In this document: positions 1 through 6,379 of the stretch, piece after piece
How positions within the stretch are numbered: position 1 is the stretch's first letter
How the letters are laid out: each line of letters begins with the position of its first letter
Source: a virus
Virus record (IMG/VR): IMGVR_UViG_3300042292_000556
Span: 1 to 61,259 of that record
Length of the DNA: 61,259 nucleotides
Reading direction: 5' to 3' (one strand)
Notes under the pieces: model-generated
Told to the model about the DNA's origin: nothing
The model's input: only the letters and a program-made list of their open reading frames with translations
Databases searched by the model: none
Position numbers and translations under genes: made by a program

Positions 1-11
1 TGTGTATAGCA

Positions 12-53
12 TACAGAACGAACACGAGACCATTTTGATAATATATGTGTAAC
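12..53 (+). promoter_or_regulatory. Early promoter-like element 1
   Basis: This is one of 14 plus-strand copies of a 42-bp element. A 16-base block like TACARAACRAAYACGA is followed by 7 variable bases and then TTGATAATAWWAATGTAAC. The GATAAT hexamer always starts 25 bases after the first base of the block. It precedes the 57-residue gene of the terminal repeat. Confidence 0.7.
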
Positions 54-67
54 GAAACAACAACAAT

Positions 68-241
68 ATGAGAACAATAGAAAAATTAGACAAAATAGCG
101 AATGAGTTATTTCAAGTAAATTATGTAAAACTAAGTAAAACTAATGAAATTGAGGTGTTTGCTCACTTTTTAGCGAAATACGCCGTCGAAGTTCAACCCA
201 AATCACGTAGTTATACAAGATATTTGGAAATCAAAGGCTAG
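68..241 (+). CDS. Small early protein encoded in the terminal repeat
   Basis: A 57-codon frame starts with ATG 15 bases after the promoter-like element and ends with TAG. The product is a small, charged, probably helical protein that I do not recognise. It lies wholly inside the terminal repeat, so it is present at both ends of the window. Its position right after an early promoter element suggests it is among the first genes expressed. No signal peptide or membrane segment is seen. Confidence 0.65.
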   Translation: MRTIEKLDKIANELFQVNYVKLSKTNEIEVFAHFLAKYAVEVQPKSRSYTRYLEIKG

Positions 242-321
242 TAAAATAAGTACTTGAGGAGCCTTGAGAGGAGTGATAATAACCGTTAACCCTTTTTTTC
301 TTATAAATAAAGTATAACCTT

Positions 322-363
322 TACAAAACGAATACGATTGGGTATTGATAATAATAATGTAAC
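322..363 (+). promoter_or_regulatory. Early promoter-like element 2
   Basis: This is a near-consensus copy of the 42-bp early element, with the TACAAAACGAATACGA block and a GATAATA core at the fixed 25-base offset. It precedes the gene starting at 378. The stretch 242-321 before it has no recognisable gene. Confidence 0.75.
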
Positions 364-377
364 TAAAAAATAATAAT

Positions 378-656
378 ATGAAAGTAGTAAAAAGTAGAAT
401 TGAGTATTTTAGTGTTGATTACGATAGAAGAGTATTAATCATTAAAGAGGGTAATGTAATTGTGGGTATTGATTTCATGCAAGGTGAAGAACCGCATGAC
501 TTTAGCGATAGTATTGGTACTCCGAGTATTTTAAAAGTTTACAATGCAACTAATGCCTATTTGTCCGGCGATACCGAAAATGAATGTGTTAACCAAGCAA
601 TATGTATATGGTTTGAATTAATAAATGATGGTTTCCGACGTATCGATAACGATTAA
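378..656 (+). CDS. Unknown early protein, 92 residues
   Basis: I do not recognise this protein. It is acidic and soluble, with mixed strand and helix tendency and no membrane segment or Cys motif. The ATG lies 15 bases after the end of an early promoter-like element and only A-rich sequence precedes it, which suits Bacteroidota translation signals. The next gene follows after 5 bases, so the two are probably co-transcribed. A role in host takeover is only a positional guess. Confidence 0.75.
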   Translation: MKVVKSRIEYFSVDYDRRVLIIKEGNVIVGIDFMQGEEPHDFSDSIGTPSILKVYNATNAYLSGDTENECVNQAICIWFELINDGFRRIDND

Positions 657-661
657 TAAAT

Positions 662-1048
662 ATGTTGTCCGCTAAATTAACTAAAAAAAGTAATGATATG
701 AACGAGTATTTTATTAAAAGTTATCACGAAATATACGTTGATGACTACAATGAGGGTGAAGGTGAGATGATTAACTTCTATATGAATGAAGCGAAAGTGC
801 ATGCTAATGACCCAATTGATGCGATTAAGGAGTATTTTAATACACAATTTTACTATGATTTTGATGAATCGTTGGTATGTACCGATGCGGAAGACCCTAC
901 AAATGTGGTGTGGTATAATGTAATGGTTAATGAACTTATAGATGAAGCCACCCCATCTGAGGTTGAATTATGGAAAAATGGTAAACTTAAGTTATATAAC
1001 AATAGTATACGAATTGAGTTATATCAAGTAACACCGATTAACATATAA
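662..1048 (+). CDS. Unknown acidic early protein, 128 residues
   Basis: This acidic protein is unknown and rich in Asp, Glu, Asn and Tyr, especially in its first 70 residues. Strong negative charge is common in small phage proteins that inhibit or mimic DNA-binding factors, but nothing in the sequence proves that here. It follows the 92-residue gene by 5 bases and its stop codon abuts the next promoter-like element. A second in-frame Met at residue 13 could be an alternative start. Confidence 0.7.
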   Translation: MLSAKLTKKSNDMNEYFIKSYHEIYVDDYNEGEGEMINFYMNEAKVHANDPIDAIKEYFNTQFYYDFDESLVCTDAEDPTNVVWYNVMVNELIDEATPSEVELWKNGKLKLYNNSIRIELYQVTPINI

Positions 1049-1090
1049 TACAAAACAAATACGATTAATGAATGATAATAATAATGTAAC
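1049..1090 (+). promoter_or_regulatory. Early promoter-like element 3
   Basis: This copy of the 42-bp early element starts directly after the stop codon of the preceding gene. It precedes the DpnD/PcfM-like gene at 1106. Confidence 0.75.
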
Positions 1091-1105
1091 TAAATAATAT
1101 ATAAT

Positions 1106-1279
1106 ATGAAAGAATTTCAAGTAGAAGTGTGTGAAACACTTATTAGAATAGTAACGGTTGAAGCTCAAAGTGAAGAACAAGCACTTGAGTTTGTGAGATA
1201 CGATTATAACAATGCGGAATTAGTGTTGGATAGCGATGACTTTTTTGATGTGGACTTTAACTTAGTAAACCAAGATTAA
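1106..1279 (+). CDS. DpnD/PcfM-like small protein
   Basis: This 57-residue frame matches what I know of the DpnD/PcfM-like C-terminal domain. It opens with an MKEFQVEV strand, continues with an ETL.RIVTVEA strand and an EEQALE helix, and ends with LVLDSDDFFDVDF. The family occurs on phages and conjugative elements and its biochemical role is unknown. The ATG follows an early promoter-like element by 15 bases, and the next gene begins one base after the stop. Recognition is from memory of the family pattern. Confidence 0.7.
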   Translation: MKEFQVEVCETLIRIVTVEAQSEEQALEFVRYDYNNAELVLDSDDFFDVDFNLVNQD

Positions 1280-1280
1280 T

Positions 1281-1385
1281 ATGGAAGAATATAGCGATTG
1301 TTGTGGTGCACCAAGACATCACATATTTGATGAACTATGCGGTGATTGTTTAGAACACTGTTCATTTGACGAAGAAGAATATTAA
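1281..1385 (+). CDS. Very small zinc-ribbon-like protein
   Basis: A 34-residue frame starts one base after the previous stop. It contains Cys-Cys near residues 7-8, paired His at residues 13-14, and a CGDCLEHC knuckle. This pattern fits a minimal zinc-binding fold of the kind often found in phage early regions. Translational coupling with the preceding gene is likely. Such proteins may bind nucleic acid or a host factor, but the target here is unknown. Confidence 0.6.
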   Translation: MEEYSDCCGAPRHHIFDELCGDCLEHCSFDEEEY

Positions 1386-1401
1386 CTAATAAAAAATAAA
1401 T

Positions 1402-1710
1402 ATGAGTAACAAAATAACAGAAGATTCGGTTGATGCATTCTTAGCACGTCGATCGTTTCGCAGAGAAAACATGGAAGTAATTGTAAAAGATAATGTATCA
1501 TACTTATACTTATTCGGTAATAGAATCGGTATCAATACAAACGGTATGGTATCTATATCAACTTGCGGTTGGGAAACACGTACAACACTAATGCGATTAA
1601 GAGAAGTGCTACGTAGAGTATCACCTAGCTCAAGACTATATACTAAGCGGTATGTATTATACCTTAATGACAAAGAATGGAATGGTAACTTTAAACTAAT
1701 CAACGACTAA
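1402..1710 (+). CDS. Conserved phage protein with LYLFGN / ISTCGW motifs
   Basis: This basic, mostly beta protein has 102 residues. Its core, a strand with YLYLFGNRIG followed by MVSISTCGWETRTT, resembles a widespread family of small phage proteins of unknown function. The C-terminal half is Arg-rich, which would suit nucleic-acid contact. It belongs to the short run of genes behind early element 3. An antisense frame covering the same bases has no such similarity and was discarded. Confidence 0.7.
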   Translation: MSNKITEDSVDAFLARRSFRRENMEVIVKDNVSYLYLFGNRIGINTNGMVSISTCGWETRTTLMRLREVLRRVSPSSRLYTKRYVLYLNDKEWNGNFKLIND

Positions 1711-1712
1711 TT

Positions 1713-1814
1713 ATGAAACTAAGAAAAAGATTTATCCGCAAAATACTATTAAGAATTGCATTTGAATTCCGTGAAGGTGCACGAAATGCATCATACATAA
1801 TCAATAACCCATAA
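1713..1814 (+). CDS. Very small basic protein, 33 residues
   Basis: This short frame begins two bases after the preceding stop and is strongly basic at its N terminus (several Arg and Lys in the first ten residues). It is probably helical. Nothing identifies a function. It is included because it fills the space between two confident genes on the same strand with tight spacing. Confidence 0.45.
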   Translation: MKLRKRFIRKILLRIAFEFREGARNASYIINNP

Positions 1815-1825
1815 AATATATAACT

Positions 1826-2089
1826 ATGACTAGAATTAACGAATTAACTAAAACAGATAGAATAGAATTCTTTAATGAAATTGTAAAACAACACAACCTC
1901 GACCATGCAATAAGTTGTGTTAGAGATAACAACCGATTATCCGAGTGTTGTGCATTCCATAAAACCGGTAACGAATCCTATTGGAGAGATTTATACGACA
2001 ATGGTTATCCTACAGTTGAAATGACAATAACTGAAATTGAGAAAAAGCTAGGTCTAATGCGTAACACATTGAGAATAATCATTAACTAA
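1826..2089 (+). CDS. Unknown early protein, 87 residues
   Basis: This small protein has a helical N terminus, a central segment with a Cys-Cys pair near residues 39-40, and a C-terminal helix (TEIEKKLG). No family was recognised. The Cys pair and nearby His residues could bind metal, but the spacing is not diagnostic. It ends where early promoter-like element 4 begins, so it probably closes a short transcription unit. Confidence 0.7.
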   Translation: MTRINELTKTDRIEFFNEIVKQHNLDHAISCVRDNNRLSECCAFHKTGNESYWRDLYDNGYPTVEMTITEIEKKLGLMRNTLRIIIN

Positions 2090-2131
2090 TACAGAACAAA
2101 TACGAATCTATATTGATAATATAAATGTAAC
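2090..2131 (+). promoter_or_regulatory. Early promoter-like element 4
   Basis: This copy of the 42-bp early element begins directly after the stop codon of the previous gene and precedes the small gene at 2148. Confidence 0.75.
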
Positions 2132-2147
2132 TAATAAATAATATACT

Positions 2148-2324
2148 ATGAATAAAATTAAATTTTTACCGGCAAACAGATTACTACTAAACAAAGTACC
2201 ATACAAAGGCTACACTGTTGGTAACTTGCCACCATCATTCGCATTCATATACGATGCTGATAATGAAACTGAGGGTATAACGTCTTTCTTTAATCACAAA
2301 GGTTTAACTTATATACGAGAATAA
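2148..2324 (+). CDS. Unknown early protein, 58 residues
   Basis: A 58-codon frame starts 16 bases after a promoter-like element and ends one base before the next gene. The N-terminal third is basic (KIKFLPANR). The rest has a turn-rich TVGNLPPS segment and a C-terminal strand. I do not recognise it. The tight junctions on both sides and the promoter position support that it is real. Confidence 0.6.
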   Translation: MNKIKFLPANRLLLNKVPYKGYTVGNLPPSFAFIYDADNETEGITSFFNHKGLTYIRE

Positions 2325-2325
2325 T

Positions 2326-2547
2326 ATGACAATGAAAGAACTAATCGCCTATAGCGAAAACAAACGTAAGCAAAAATGTTTGCAGCACCACAAAGCTGTG
2401 GTTGCTATACACGGTAACTGTAAGCCGTTCACTCAAAAGCAGTATAACCAAGTAACTACAAAACAAAAAGCTAGTTTCACTAAAGGTAAAAGCTTCGCAT
2501 TCAAGGGCTTATGGAATCATAATAATATTAATTTAAAACCAGTATAA
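2326..2547 (+). CDS. Small basic early protein, 73 residues
   Basis: This is a strongly basic, Lys- and Gln-rich protein with several His residues (CLQHHK, AIHGNC). The charge suggests nucleic-acid binding, but no fold is recognised. It starts one base after the previous stop, so its expression is probably coupled to that gene. The next gene follows two bases after its own stop codon. Confidence 0.65.
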   Translation: MTMKELIAYSENKRKQKCLQHHKAVVAIHGNCKPFTQKQYNQVTTKQKASFTKGKSFAFKGLWNHNNINLKPV

Positions 2548-2548
2548 T

Positions 2549-2761
2549 ATGCAAGTAGTAAAAAGTAAAGACGTAATTGTGGGTCAATCATATTATTTAG
2601 ACCCTACTATGACCACTTATGGCAAGGTAGTAAGCAATGAAAACGGTAGTGTATACTTTGAATTAGAATCAAAAAACGACGGTTATTATATAGCTGAAGA
2701 CAATAATACAGTAGGCTTCCATGTAAGTCCTTATATTGAATTTATATTTAAAAACAACTAA
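2549..2761 (+). CDS. Small beta-rich phage protein, 70 residues
   Basis: The sequence reads as a small beta barrel: a VGQSYYLDP turn, a GKVVSNENGSVYFELE hairpin and a final IEFIF strand. This pattern recurs among small phage early proteins, but I cannot name the family with confidence. The first residues resemble the start of the 92-residue protein at 378, though the rest differs. Confidence 0.65.
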   Translation: MQVVKSKDVIVGQSYYLDPTMTTYGKVVSNENGSVYFELESKNDGYYIAEDNNTVGFHVSPYIEFIFKNN

Positions 2762-2763
2762 TT

Positions 2764-2913
2764 ATGAGTAACAGAGATAAAGCAATGCTTGAGTGTGACA
2801 AATTTCACTTATGGCTACGAGATAAAGTACAAAATGTACATTACGCTAACAACGAAAAAATGGCTGAAGCGTATGCTAGAGTTTATAAGAGCGCGATGAC
2901 AAATACAGTCTAA
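2764..2913 (+). CDS. Unknown small helical protein, 49 residues
   Basis: A 49-codon frame begins two bases after the preceding stop and is predicted to be almost fully helical, with an ECDKFHLWLRDKVQ segment. No function is recognised. Its 3' end overlaps the start of early promoter-like element 5, so the promoter block lies partly inside the coding sequence. Confidence 0.5.
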   Translation: MSNRDKAMLECDKFHLWLRDKVQNVHYANNEKMAEAYARVYKSAMTNTV

Positions 2914-2942
2914 ACACGAATAACAATTGATAATAATAATAT
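2904..2942 (+). promoter_or_regulatory. Early promoter-like element 5, abutting a start codon
   Basis: This is a degenerate copy with the upstream block TACAGTCTAAACACGA and the TTGATAATA core at the normal 25-base offset. The start codon of the next gene follows immediately. If GATAAT is a -10 hexamer, transcription would begin at or next to the ATG, giving a leaderless message. Confidence 0.55.
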
Positions 2943-3146
2943 ATGACAACGATACAAAGCAAACTAAGAGACAAAGCATTCTCAAAGATGAGTAATCTTA
3001 CAGTAGAAGTAAGAGATATAGAAAACGATATAAAATATGGTTTATCTATATTAGATGAAGATCAACTACAAAACATGGTAAGAAAAACAAAAGAAGATTT
3101 ACAGTTATGGAGTTACATAGCTGAACTAGTAGAAAAAGATATTTAA
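2943..3146 (+). CDS. Small coiled-coil-like early protein, 67 residues
   Basis: The protein is nearly all helix, with heptad-like spacing of Leu, Ile and Val between charged residues. It is probably a small coiled coil or helical hairpin. The ATG sits directly against promoter-like element 5, leaving no room for a ribosome-binding site if that promoter is used. The function is unknown. Confidence 0.65.
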   Translation: MTTIQSKLRDKAFSKMSNLTVEVRDIENDIKYGLSILDEDQLQNMVRKTKEDLQLWSYIAELVEKDI

Positions 3147-3168
3147 TAACAAACTAAAAAAAAAAATT

Positions 3169-3531
3169 ATGGAATCAGTAAACAGAACATTTGAATTATT
3201 TAAAGAATCAATTGAGTTATCACCCTCAAGTATATTCTCTAACGATGATGTAAAAAAACTTATCGAGCGAGTTAAACAAGATGTATTAAAATTAATTGAA
3301 GAAGAAAAACCAGCGGAAGCACCAGAATTAACAGCATTCAAGCTAGATGTATTACGAGCATTCAGAGATGAACTAGACGACAACCGTTATGGCGAATATG
3401 TTGATCTAGATTCAGCGGAATTTCAAATAAGCTACGACAATAGAGTTGAATTATCAAACATTGATATAAATGTAGATGAATTAGAAAATGCTTTAGAGCG
3501 AGCATTTGGAAGAGCAAACGCAGGTAACTAA
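3169..3531 (+). CDS. Unknown acidic helical protein, 120 residues
   Basis: An acidic, helix-rich protein with a run of Glu around residues 44-52 (LIEEEKPAE) and a second helical block near the C terminus. No domain was recognised. It follows the 67-residue gene after 22 A-rich bases and is followed by another gene after 14 bases, consistent with one operon. Antisense frames over this region are shadows. Confidence 0.7.
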   Translation: MESVNRTFELFKESIELSPSSIFSNDDVKKLIERVKQDVLKLIEEEKPAEAPELTAFKLDVLRAFRDELDDNRYGEYVDLDSAEFQISYDNRVELSNIDINVDELENALERAFGRANAGN

Positions 3532-3545
3532 TAAATATATATACT

Positions 3546-3992
3546 ATGAACTTAAGAAACTTATTAAAAGAAATCAATGATAACGGTGGTGTATCATACA
3601 ATATTACAACAGGTGATTATAATCCTACTGATGGTTATATGGTATCATTACCCGGTTATGAAGCTACATTCACAAAAGAATATCTTAGTGAACAATTAAT
3701 AAAAGATTATATTCTTAAGAACATAGAACTTTTAGCAAGCAGCAATGATTATTATCTTGGTGGCTGGACTGAAAATGATTTAGTATATTTAGATATATCT
3801 GTAAAAGTTGAGAGCTTATTTAAAGCATGTTATTCAGGTATTGCTAACGATCAAAAAGCAATCTATGATAATGCAAATGCGGTTGCTATACACCTGCCTT
3901 CTCCTCAAAAGTCTGGCACGTTTACACAACAAGCAACATATAATAAACAAGCAGCAGATCGCGTTGTTGAAGGATATTTAGCAACGGCATAA
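3546..3992 (+). CDS. Conserved phage protein with YMVS / YLGGWT motifs
   Basis: This 148-residue protein resembles a family seen in many unrelated phages. It has an NDNGGVSYN start, an NPTDGYMVSLPGYE segment, and a NDYYLGGWTENDLVYLDIS segment around residues 75-95. A QKAIYDN region leads into the C-terminal part. The biochemical role of the family is not known to me. It is the last gene before the structured segment at 3993-4275. Confidence 0.7.
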   Translation: MNLRNLLKEINDNGGVSYNITTGDYNPTDGYMVSLPGYEATFTKEYLSEQLIKDYILKNIELLASSNDYYLGGWTENDLVYLDISVKVESLFKACYSGIANDQKAIYDNANAVAIHLPSPQKSGTFTQQATYNKQAADRVVEGYLATA

Positions 3993-4275
3993 TATACACG
4001 GTTGTCCTGCTGATCCGCGCGGTAAAGTAGTGTAGAGGCCGTGTTATCGTGGGAAACAGCACGTAATGCTGAATGAATGTTGGCCGTACTGGCGTTACGT
4101 GAAGATTACCAAGCTTGATCAGCTGGTTGTAACGGAATGGGGAATAAAGAAAATAACTGGTTCCCTGGTCATCAAAGAACTAAGTGCTGGGCTAAATGTA
4201 TACTGTCCATTTGACGAAATACCGGCAAGTCACGACCGACGGGTTTTGGGGTTCGATTCCCCTTTTAGTTCCAAA
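3993..4275 (+). ncRNA. Structured RNA candidate with tRNA-like 3' end
   Basis: This stretch is more GC-rich than its surroundings and holds several helices. ACACGG pairs with CCGTGT in the first 60 bases, CACGTAATGC with GCGTTACGTG in the middle, and GGGAA with TTCCC further on. It ends with a GGGG-TTCGATT-CCCC arm (4248-4262) and TTAGTTCCA, whose partner GAACTAA lies at 4177-4183. A T-arm plus acceptor-like stem is typical of tRNA or tmRNA 3' ends, but I could not fit a normal cloverleaf. No tmRNA tag peptide was found. An 81-codon frame at 4066-4311 crosses these helices and is probably not a gene. Confidence 0.5.
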
Positions 4276-4284
4276 TTAATAACA

Positions 4285-4326
4285 TACAAAACAAATACGA
4301 ATATTAATTGATAATAATAATGTAAC
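4285..4326 (+). promoter_or_regulatory. Early promoter-like element 6
   Basis: This copy of the 42-bp element starts just after the tRNA-like 3' end and precedes the gene at 4342 by 15 bases. Confidence 0.75.
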
Positions 4327-4341
4327 TAAAACAAATTAACT

Positions 4342-4782
4342 ATGAATATATTTTATTTAGACAGAGATCCTGTAAAAGCAGCAGAACAACATTATAATAA
4401 GCATGTTGTTAAAATGGTATTAGAAGCAGCACAATTACTTTGTACAGCGCATCATTTATCCGGTAATCCAGAGGATGTACCATATAAGAAAACACACATG
4501 AATCATCCATCAGCAGTATGGGTACGATCATCACGAGCTAATTACTTATGGTGTTATGAATATATGTTAGCGTTAGGTGCAGAATATACACGTCGTTATA
4601 ACAAACATCATTTAACTATTGCAAAGTGTCGCGGTGTATTATCTAAAGTACCTCATGCTATACATGCTGAAGATTTTTGCGATCCACCACAATGTATGCC
4701 AGACGAATACAAAATGGCCGATGCAGTTGACGGTTATAAAAAATATTACGAAATTGGTAAAGCTCACTTAAAAGATAAATAA
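4342..4782 (+). CDS. Pyrimidine-dimer-glycosylase-like phage protein
   Basis: The opening MNIFYLDRDP, the HYNKHVVKMVLEAAQLL helix, the NHPSAVWVR segment and the PQCMPDEYK segment match a conserved phage family. That family is often placed near T4 endonuclease V (pyrimidine dimer DNA glycosylase). If so, it would excise UV-damaged bases from phage DNA. At 146 residues it is close to the T4 enzyme's length. The assignment rests on remembered family patterns, and the catalytic N-terminal Thr of T4 endonuclease V is not obvious here. The family label is therefore firmer than the activity. Confidence 0.6.
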   Translation: MNIFYLDRDPVKAAEQHYNKHVVKMVLEAAQLLCTAHHLSGNPEDVPYKKTHMNHPSAVWVRSSRANYLWCYEYMLALGAEYTRRYNKHHLTIAKCRGVLSKVPHAIHAEDFCDPPQCMPDEYKMADAVDGYKKYYEIGKAHLKDK

Positions 4783-4783
4783 C

Positions 4784-4987
4784 ATGGTACCAACAGCAGT
4801 GGAATTTTTAGAAAAAAAAATAAAAAAATACCCTACATTATATTTTTTAATGTGTCTTTGGTTTGATGAAGCTAAAGAAATAGAAAAGCAACAGGTTATT
4901 GATGCTTATGAAACTGCTTATATGGATGGGTATTACGACATTGGTAAGTCAGGCACACAATATTATAACGAAAAATTTAATAAATAA
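4784..4987 (+). CDS. Unknown small protein, 67 residues
   Basis: This helical protein starts one base after the previous stop and is likely translated with it. The N-terminal half is basic and hydrophobic (EKKIKKYPTLYFLMCLWF) and the C-terminal half is Tyr- and Gly-rich. No domain is recognised. It could pack against a partner or sit at the membrane surface, but no clear membrane span is present. Confidence 0.6.
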   Translation: MVPTAVEFLEKKIKKYPTLYFLMCLWFDEAKEIEKQQVIDAYETAYMDGYYDIGKSGTQYYNEKFNK

Positions 4988-4990
4988 ATT

Positions 4991-5230
4991 ATGAAAAAAG
5001 TAGTAACAATAAATTATATGGATATTGAACTTGTTGTAACAGGTTATTATGAAGAAGGTACAGATTCTGTACAATATGATTCAGATCTAAGCGGTTATCC
5101 TGGCGATGATGCAATATTCGAAGCAGACGAAGTATATGTAAGCGATTCTAATATAAACATTATAGAATTGTTAAACAACGGACAATTACAAGAAATTGAA
5201 GATATAGTATTAATTAAATTAACAGAATAA
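4991..5230 (+). CDS. Small acidic phage protein, 79 residues
   Basis: This acidic, beta-rich protein has a GYYEEGTDS turn, a DLSGYPGDDAIFEADEVYV segment and a C-terminal helix. Similar short acidic proteins with a pattern of SGYPG followed by an acidic strand occur in many phage early regions, without known function. It lies 3 bases after the previous gene and 2 before the next, in one run of tightly packed genes. Confidence 0.65.
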   Translation: MKKVVTINYMDIELVVTGYYEEGTDSVQYDSDLSGYPGDDAIFEADEVYVSDSNINIIELLNNGQLQEIEDIVLIKLTE

Positions 5231-5232
5231 CT

Positions 5233-5436
5233 ATGAAAAGAACTAAAGATTTAATAGATCAAATGATGGAATACGAATCAGGATTATTAAGTGATCCTGA
5301 AACATTGGAGATGTTTTCAACAATTGTAAAAGAAAAAATGCAATATAGTTTGCAAGGACATTATGGCAGGACTGTTACTAGTCTTATAATAGATGGTTGG
5401 TTAGATAGACACGGCCAAATTTTAAAAGAAATTTAA
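5233..5436 (+). CDS. Conserved phage protein with LQGHYGR motif
   Basis: This 67-residue helical protein carries YESGLLSDPETLEMF followed by a YSLQGHYGRT motif. That combination marks a family of very small proteins found in diverse phages and some cellular genomes, with no established role. The invariant HYGR and the second helix suggest a conserved binding surface. It is part of the same tight gene run. Confidence 0.7.
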   Translation: MKRTKDLIDQMMEYESGLLSDPETLEMFSTIVKEKMQYSLQGHYGRTVTSLIIDGWLDRHGQILKEI

Positions 5437-5449
5437 AAACAAATAAGAT

Positions 5450-5710
5450 ATGAAACAAGAAACACTTGAAGAAGTTAGGGAAGTAAAAAGAACTGAATTG
5501 TTTGATTCTATTTACTCAGTTGTAAAAAAAATCCCAATAGAAGATGTTGATGGAGATGCAATGGATGCTCCTAGTTGTGCTTATGAAATAGAACAGTTAT
5601 TTTATAAATGGCAACAAGAACAAGAAAAGAAATGTTATCATCCATTGCCTTATAGATTAACTAAATCAGATGTTAATTATGAATGTACTTTGTGTGGTAA
5701 ATTTATTTAA
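5450..5710 (+). CDS. Unknown protein with C-terminal zinc-knuckle-like motif
   Basis: The N-terminal 60 residues are helical and acidic. The last 25 contain Cys-Tyr-His, then after 19 residues a CTLCGK knuckle, which suggests zinc binding (C.H...C..C). Small phage proteins with this layout often contact nucleic acids or host enzymes. No more specific family is recognised. Confidence 0.65.
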   Translation: MKQETLEEVREVKRTELFDSIYSVVKKIPIEDVDGDAMDAPSCAYEIEQLFYKWQQEQEKKCYHPLPYRLTKSDVNYECTLCGKFI

Positions 5711-5734
5711 AACAATTTAAAAACAAATAAGATT

Positions 5735-5833
5735 ATGTGGAAAATAGCAACAATAATATTAGCTTCTTTTATGATTGGATTTATTTTAGGAGCAGTAAGA
5801 GAAAGAATATATAATCAATTTAAAAATAAATAA
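5735..5833 (+). CDS. Small single-span membrane protein, 32 residues
   Basis: A 32-residue frame encodes a hydrophobic stretch of about 18 residues (IATIILASFMIGFILGAV) followed by a basic tail. This is the layout of a small inner-membrane protein with a cytoplasmic C terminus. It sits among early genes, so a role in excluding other phages or altering the host membrane is possible but unproven. Confidence 0.55.
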   Translation: MWKIATIILASFMIGFILGAVRERIYNQFKNK

Positions 5834-5836
5834 GAT

Positions 5837-6034
5837 ATGAAACAATTCCTAATATTCACAATAACATGGATAGCTAATAATCTATCAATACCATTCTGGA
5901 TGGTTGGTCACGTACATTTAACTGTTAATGTATATGAAGACATACACGAAATAATAGCTTCATTGGGAATGAATATAATTGTTGCTATAGGATTTATAAT
6001 TGAATACAAAACAAACACGAACCAAAAACGATAA
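5837..6034 (+). CDS. Small two-span membrane protein, 65 residues
   Basis: This protein starts 3 bases after the previous stop. It has two hydrophobic segments (roughly residues 4-25 and 40-56) with a short loop containing His residues, then a basic tail. It is probably an inner-membrane hairpin. Its gene end overlaps the start of promoter-like element 7. Two adjacent small membrane proteins in an early operon suggest a joint membrane function. Confidence 0.6.
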   Translation: MKQFLIFTITWIANNLSIPFWMVGHVHLTVNVYEDIHEIIASLGMNIIVAIGFIIEYKTNTNQKR

Positions 6035-6039
6035 TATAT
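6005..6039 (+). promoter_or_regulatory. Early promoter-like element 7, abutting a start codon
   Basis: TACAAAACAAACACGA is followed at the fixed offset by GATAATATAT, and the next ATG comes directly afterwards. The element begins inside the preceding coding sequence. As with element 5, use of this site would give a leaderless or nearly leaderless transcript. Confidence 0.6.
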
Positions 6040-6306
6040 ATGAAATTAAACGTAAGACTATCACAAGAAGATATTAATAAAATAGCTGATACAGTTGTAG
6101 AAAAAATACTAAGGAAACAATTAGAATATGATTATGCTTATGATCAATCATATCAACAGAATTTAACTTATGATATGGTATTACAACAAATGGTTGGATT
6201 ACAATTATTATTATCAGAGTATGTAACAACTGAAGATTATGAGAAAGCAGAGCTTACTAAAATGAAAATAAAACAACTTAAGTTAATATTAGATAAATTA
6301 AAATGA
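6040..6306 (+). CDS. Small helical protein with UVR-like motif
   Basis: An 88-residue helical protein. Its C-terminal third (TTEDYEKAELTKMKIKQLK) resembles the UVR motif of UvrB and UvrC, a helical hairpin used for protein contact. The N-terminal half also looks helical and is Gln- and Tyr-rich. It might bind a host repair factor, but the motif is short and common in helical proteins. It ends just before the conserved hairpin at 6312-6367. Confidence 0.6.
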   Translation: MKLNVRLSQEDINKIADTVVEKILRKQLEYDYAYDQSYQQNLTYDMVLQQMVGLQLLLSEYVTTEDYEKAELTKMKIKQLKLILDKLK

Positions 6307-6311
6307 TAATT

Positions 6312-6367
6312 AAAATGCGACGATAGGTTGTTAATTAGTTATAGTAGCAGGCTAATGTCACACTTTT
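6312..6367 (+). repeat. Conserved unit-boundary hairpin, copy A
   Basis: This is one of three related inverted repeats. The left arm contains TGCGACGATAG and the right arm is CTAATGTCACACTTTT, separated by an AT-rich loop. The right arm is nearly identical in all three copies and the arms are always 33-35 bases apart. This copy separates the early genes from the middle unit that begins at 6380. It could act as a terminator or as a protein-binding site. Confidence 0.7.
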
Positions 6368-6379
6368 AAATTTAATATA

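Larger units (their letters stand above)
1..276. repeat. Left copy of 276-bp terminal direct repeat
   Basis: The first 276 bases recur at the right end of the window with three substitutions. The repeat carries one early promoter-like element and one small gene. It could be a physical direct terminal repeat of a linear virion genome, or the overlap left by assembling a circular or circularly permuted genome. The three mismatches argue for population variation or read error rather than a freshly duplicated terminus. Confidence 0.9.

Noticed and set aside
1386-1703. 105-codon antisense frame
   Set aside because: It lies opposite a conserved-looking phage protein and has no recognisable features.
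3993-4275. attP site for integration into a tRNA gene
   Set aside because: The tRNA-like 3' end would fit, but no integrase, excisionase or repressor gene was found in the window.
4066-4311. 81-codon plus-strand frame over the structured segment
   Set aside because: It crosses the long stems and the T-arm-like 3' end and has no recognisable protein pattern. The structured-RNA reading explains the bases better.
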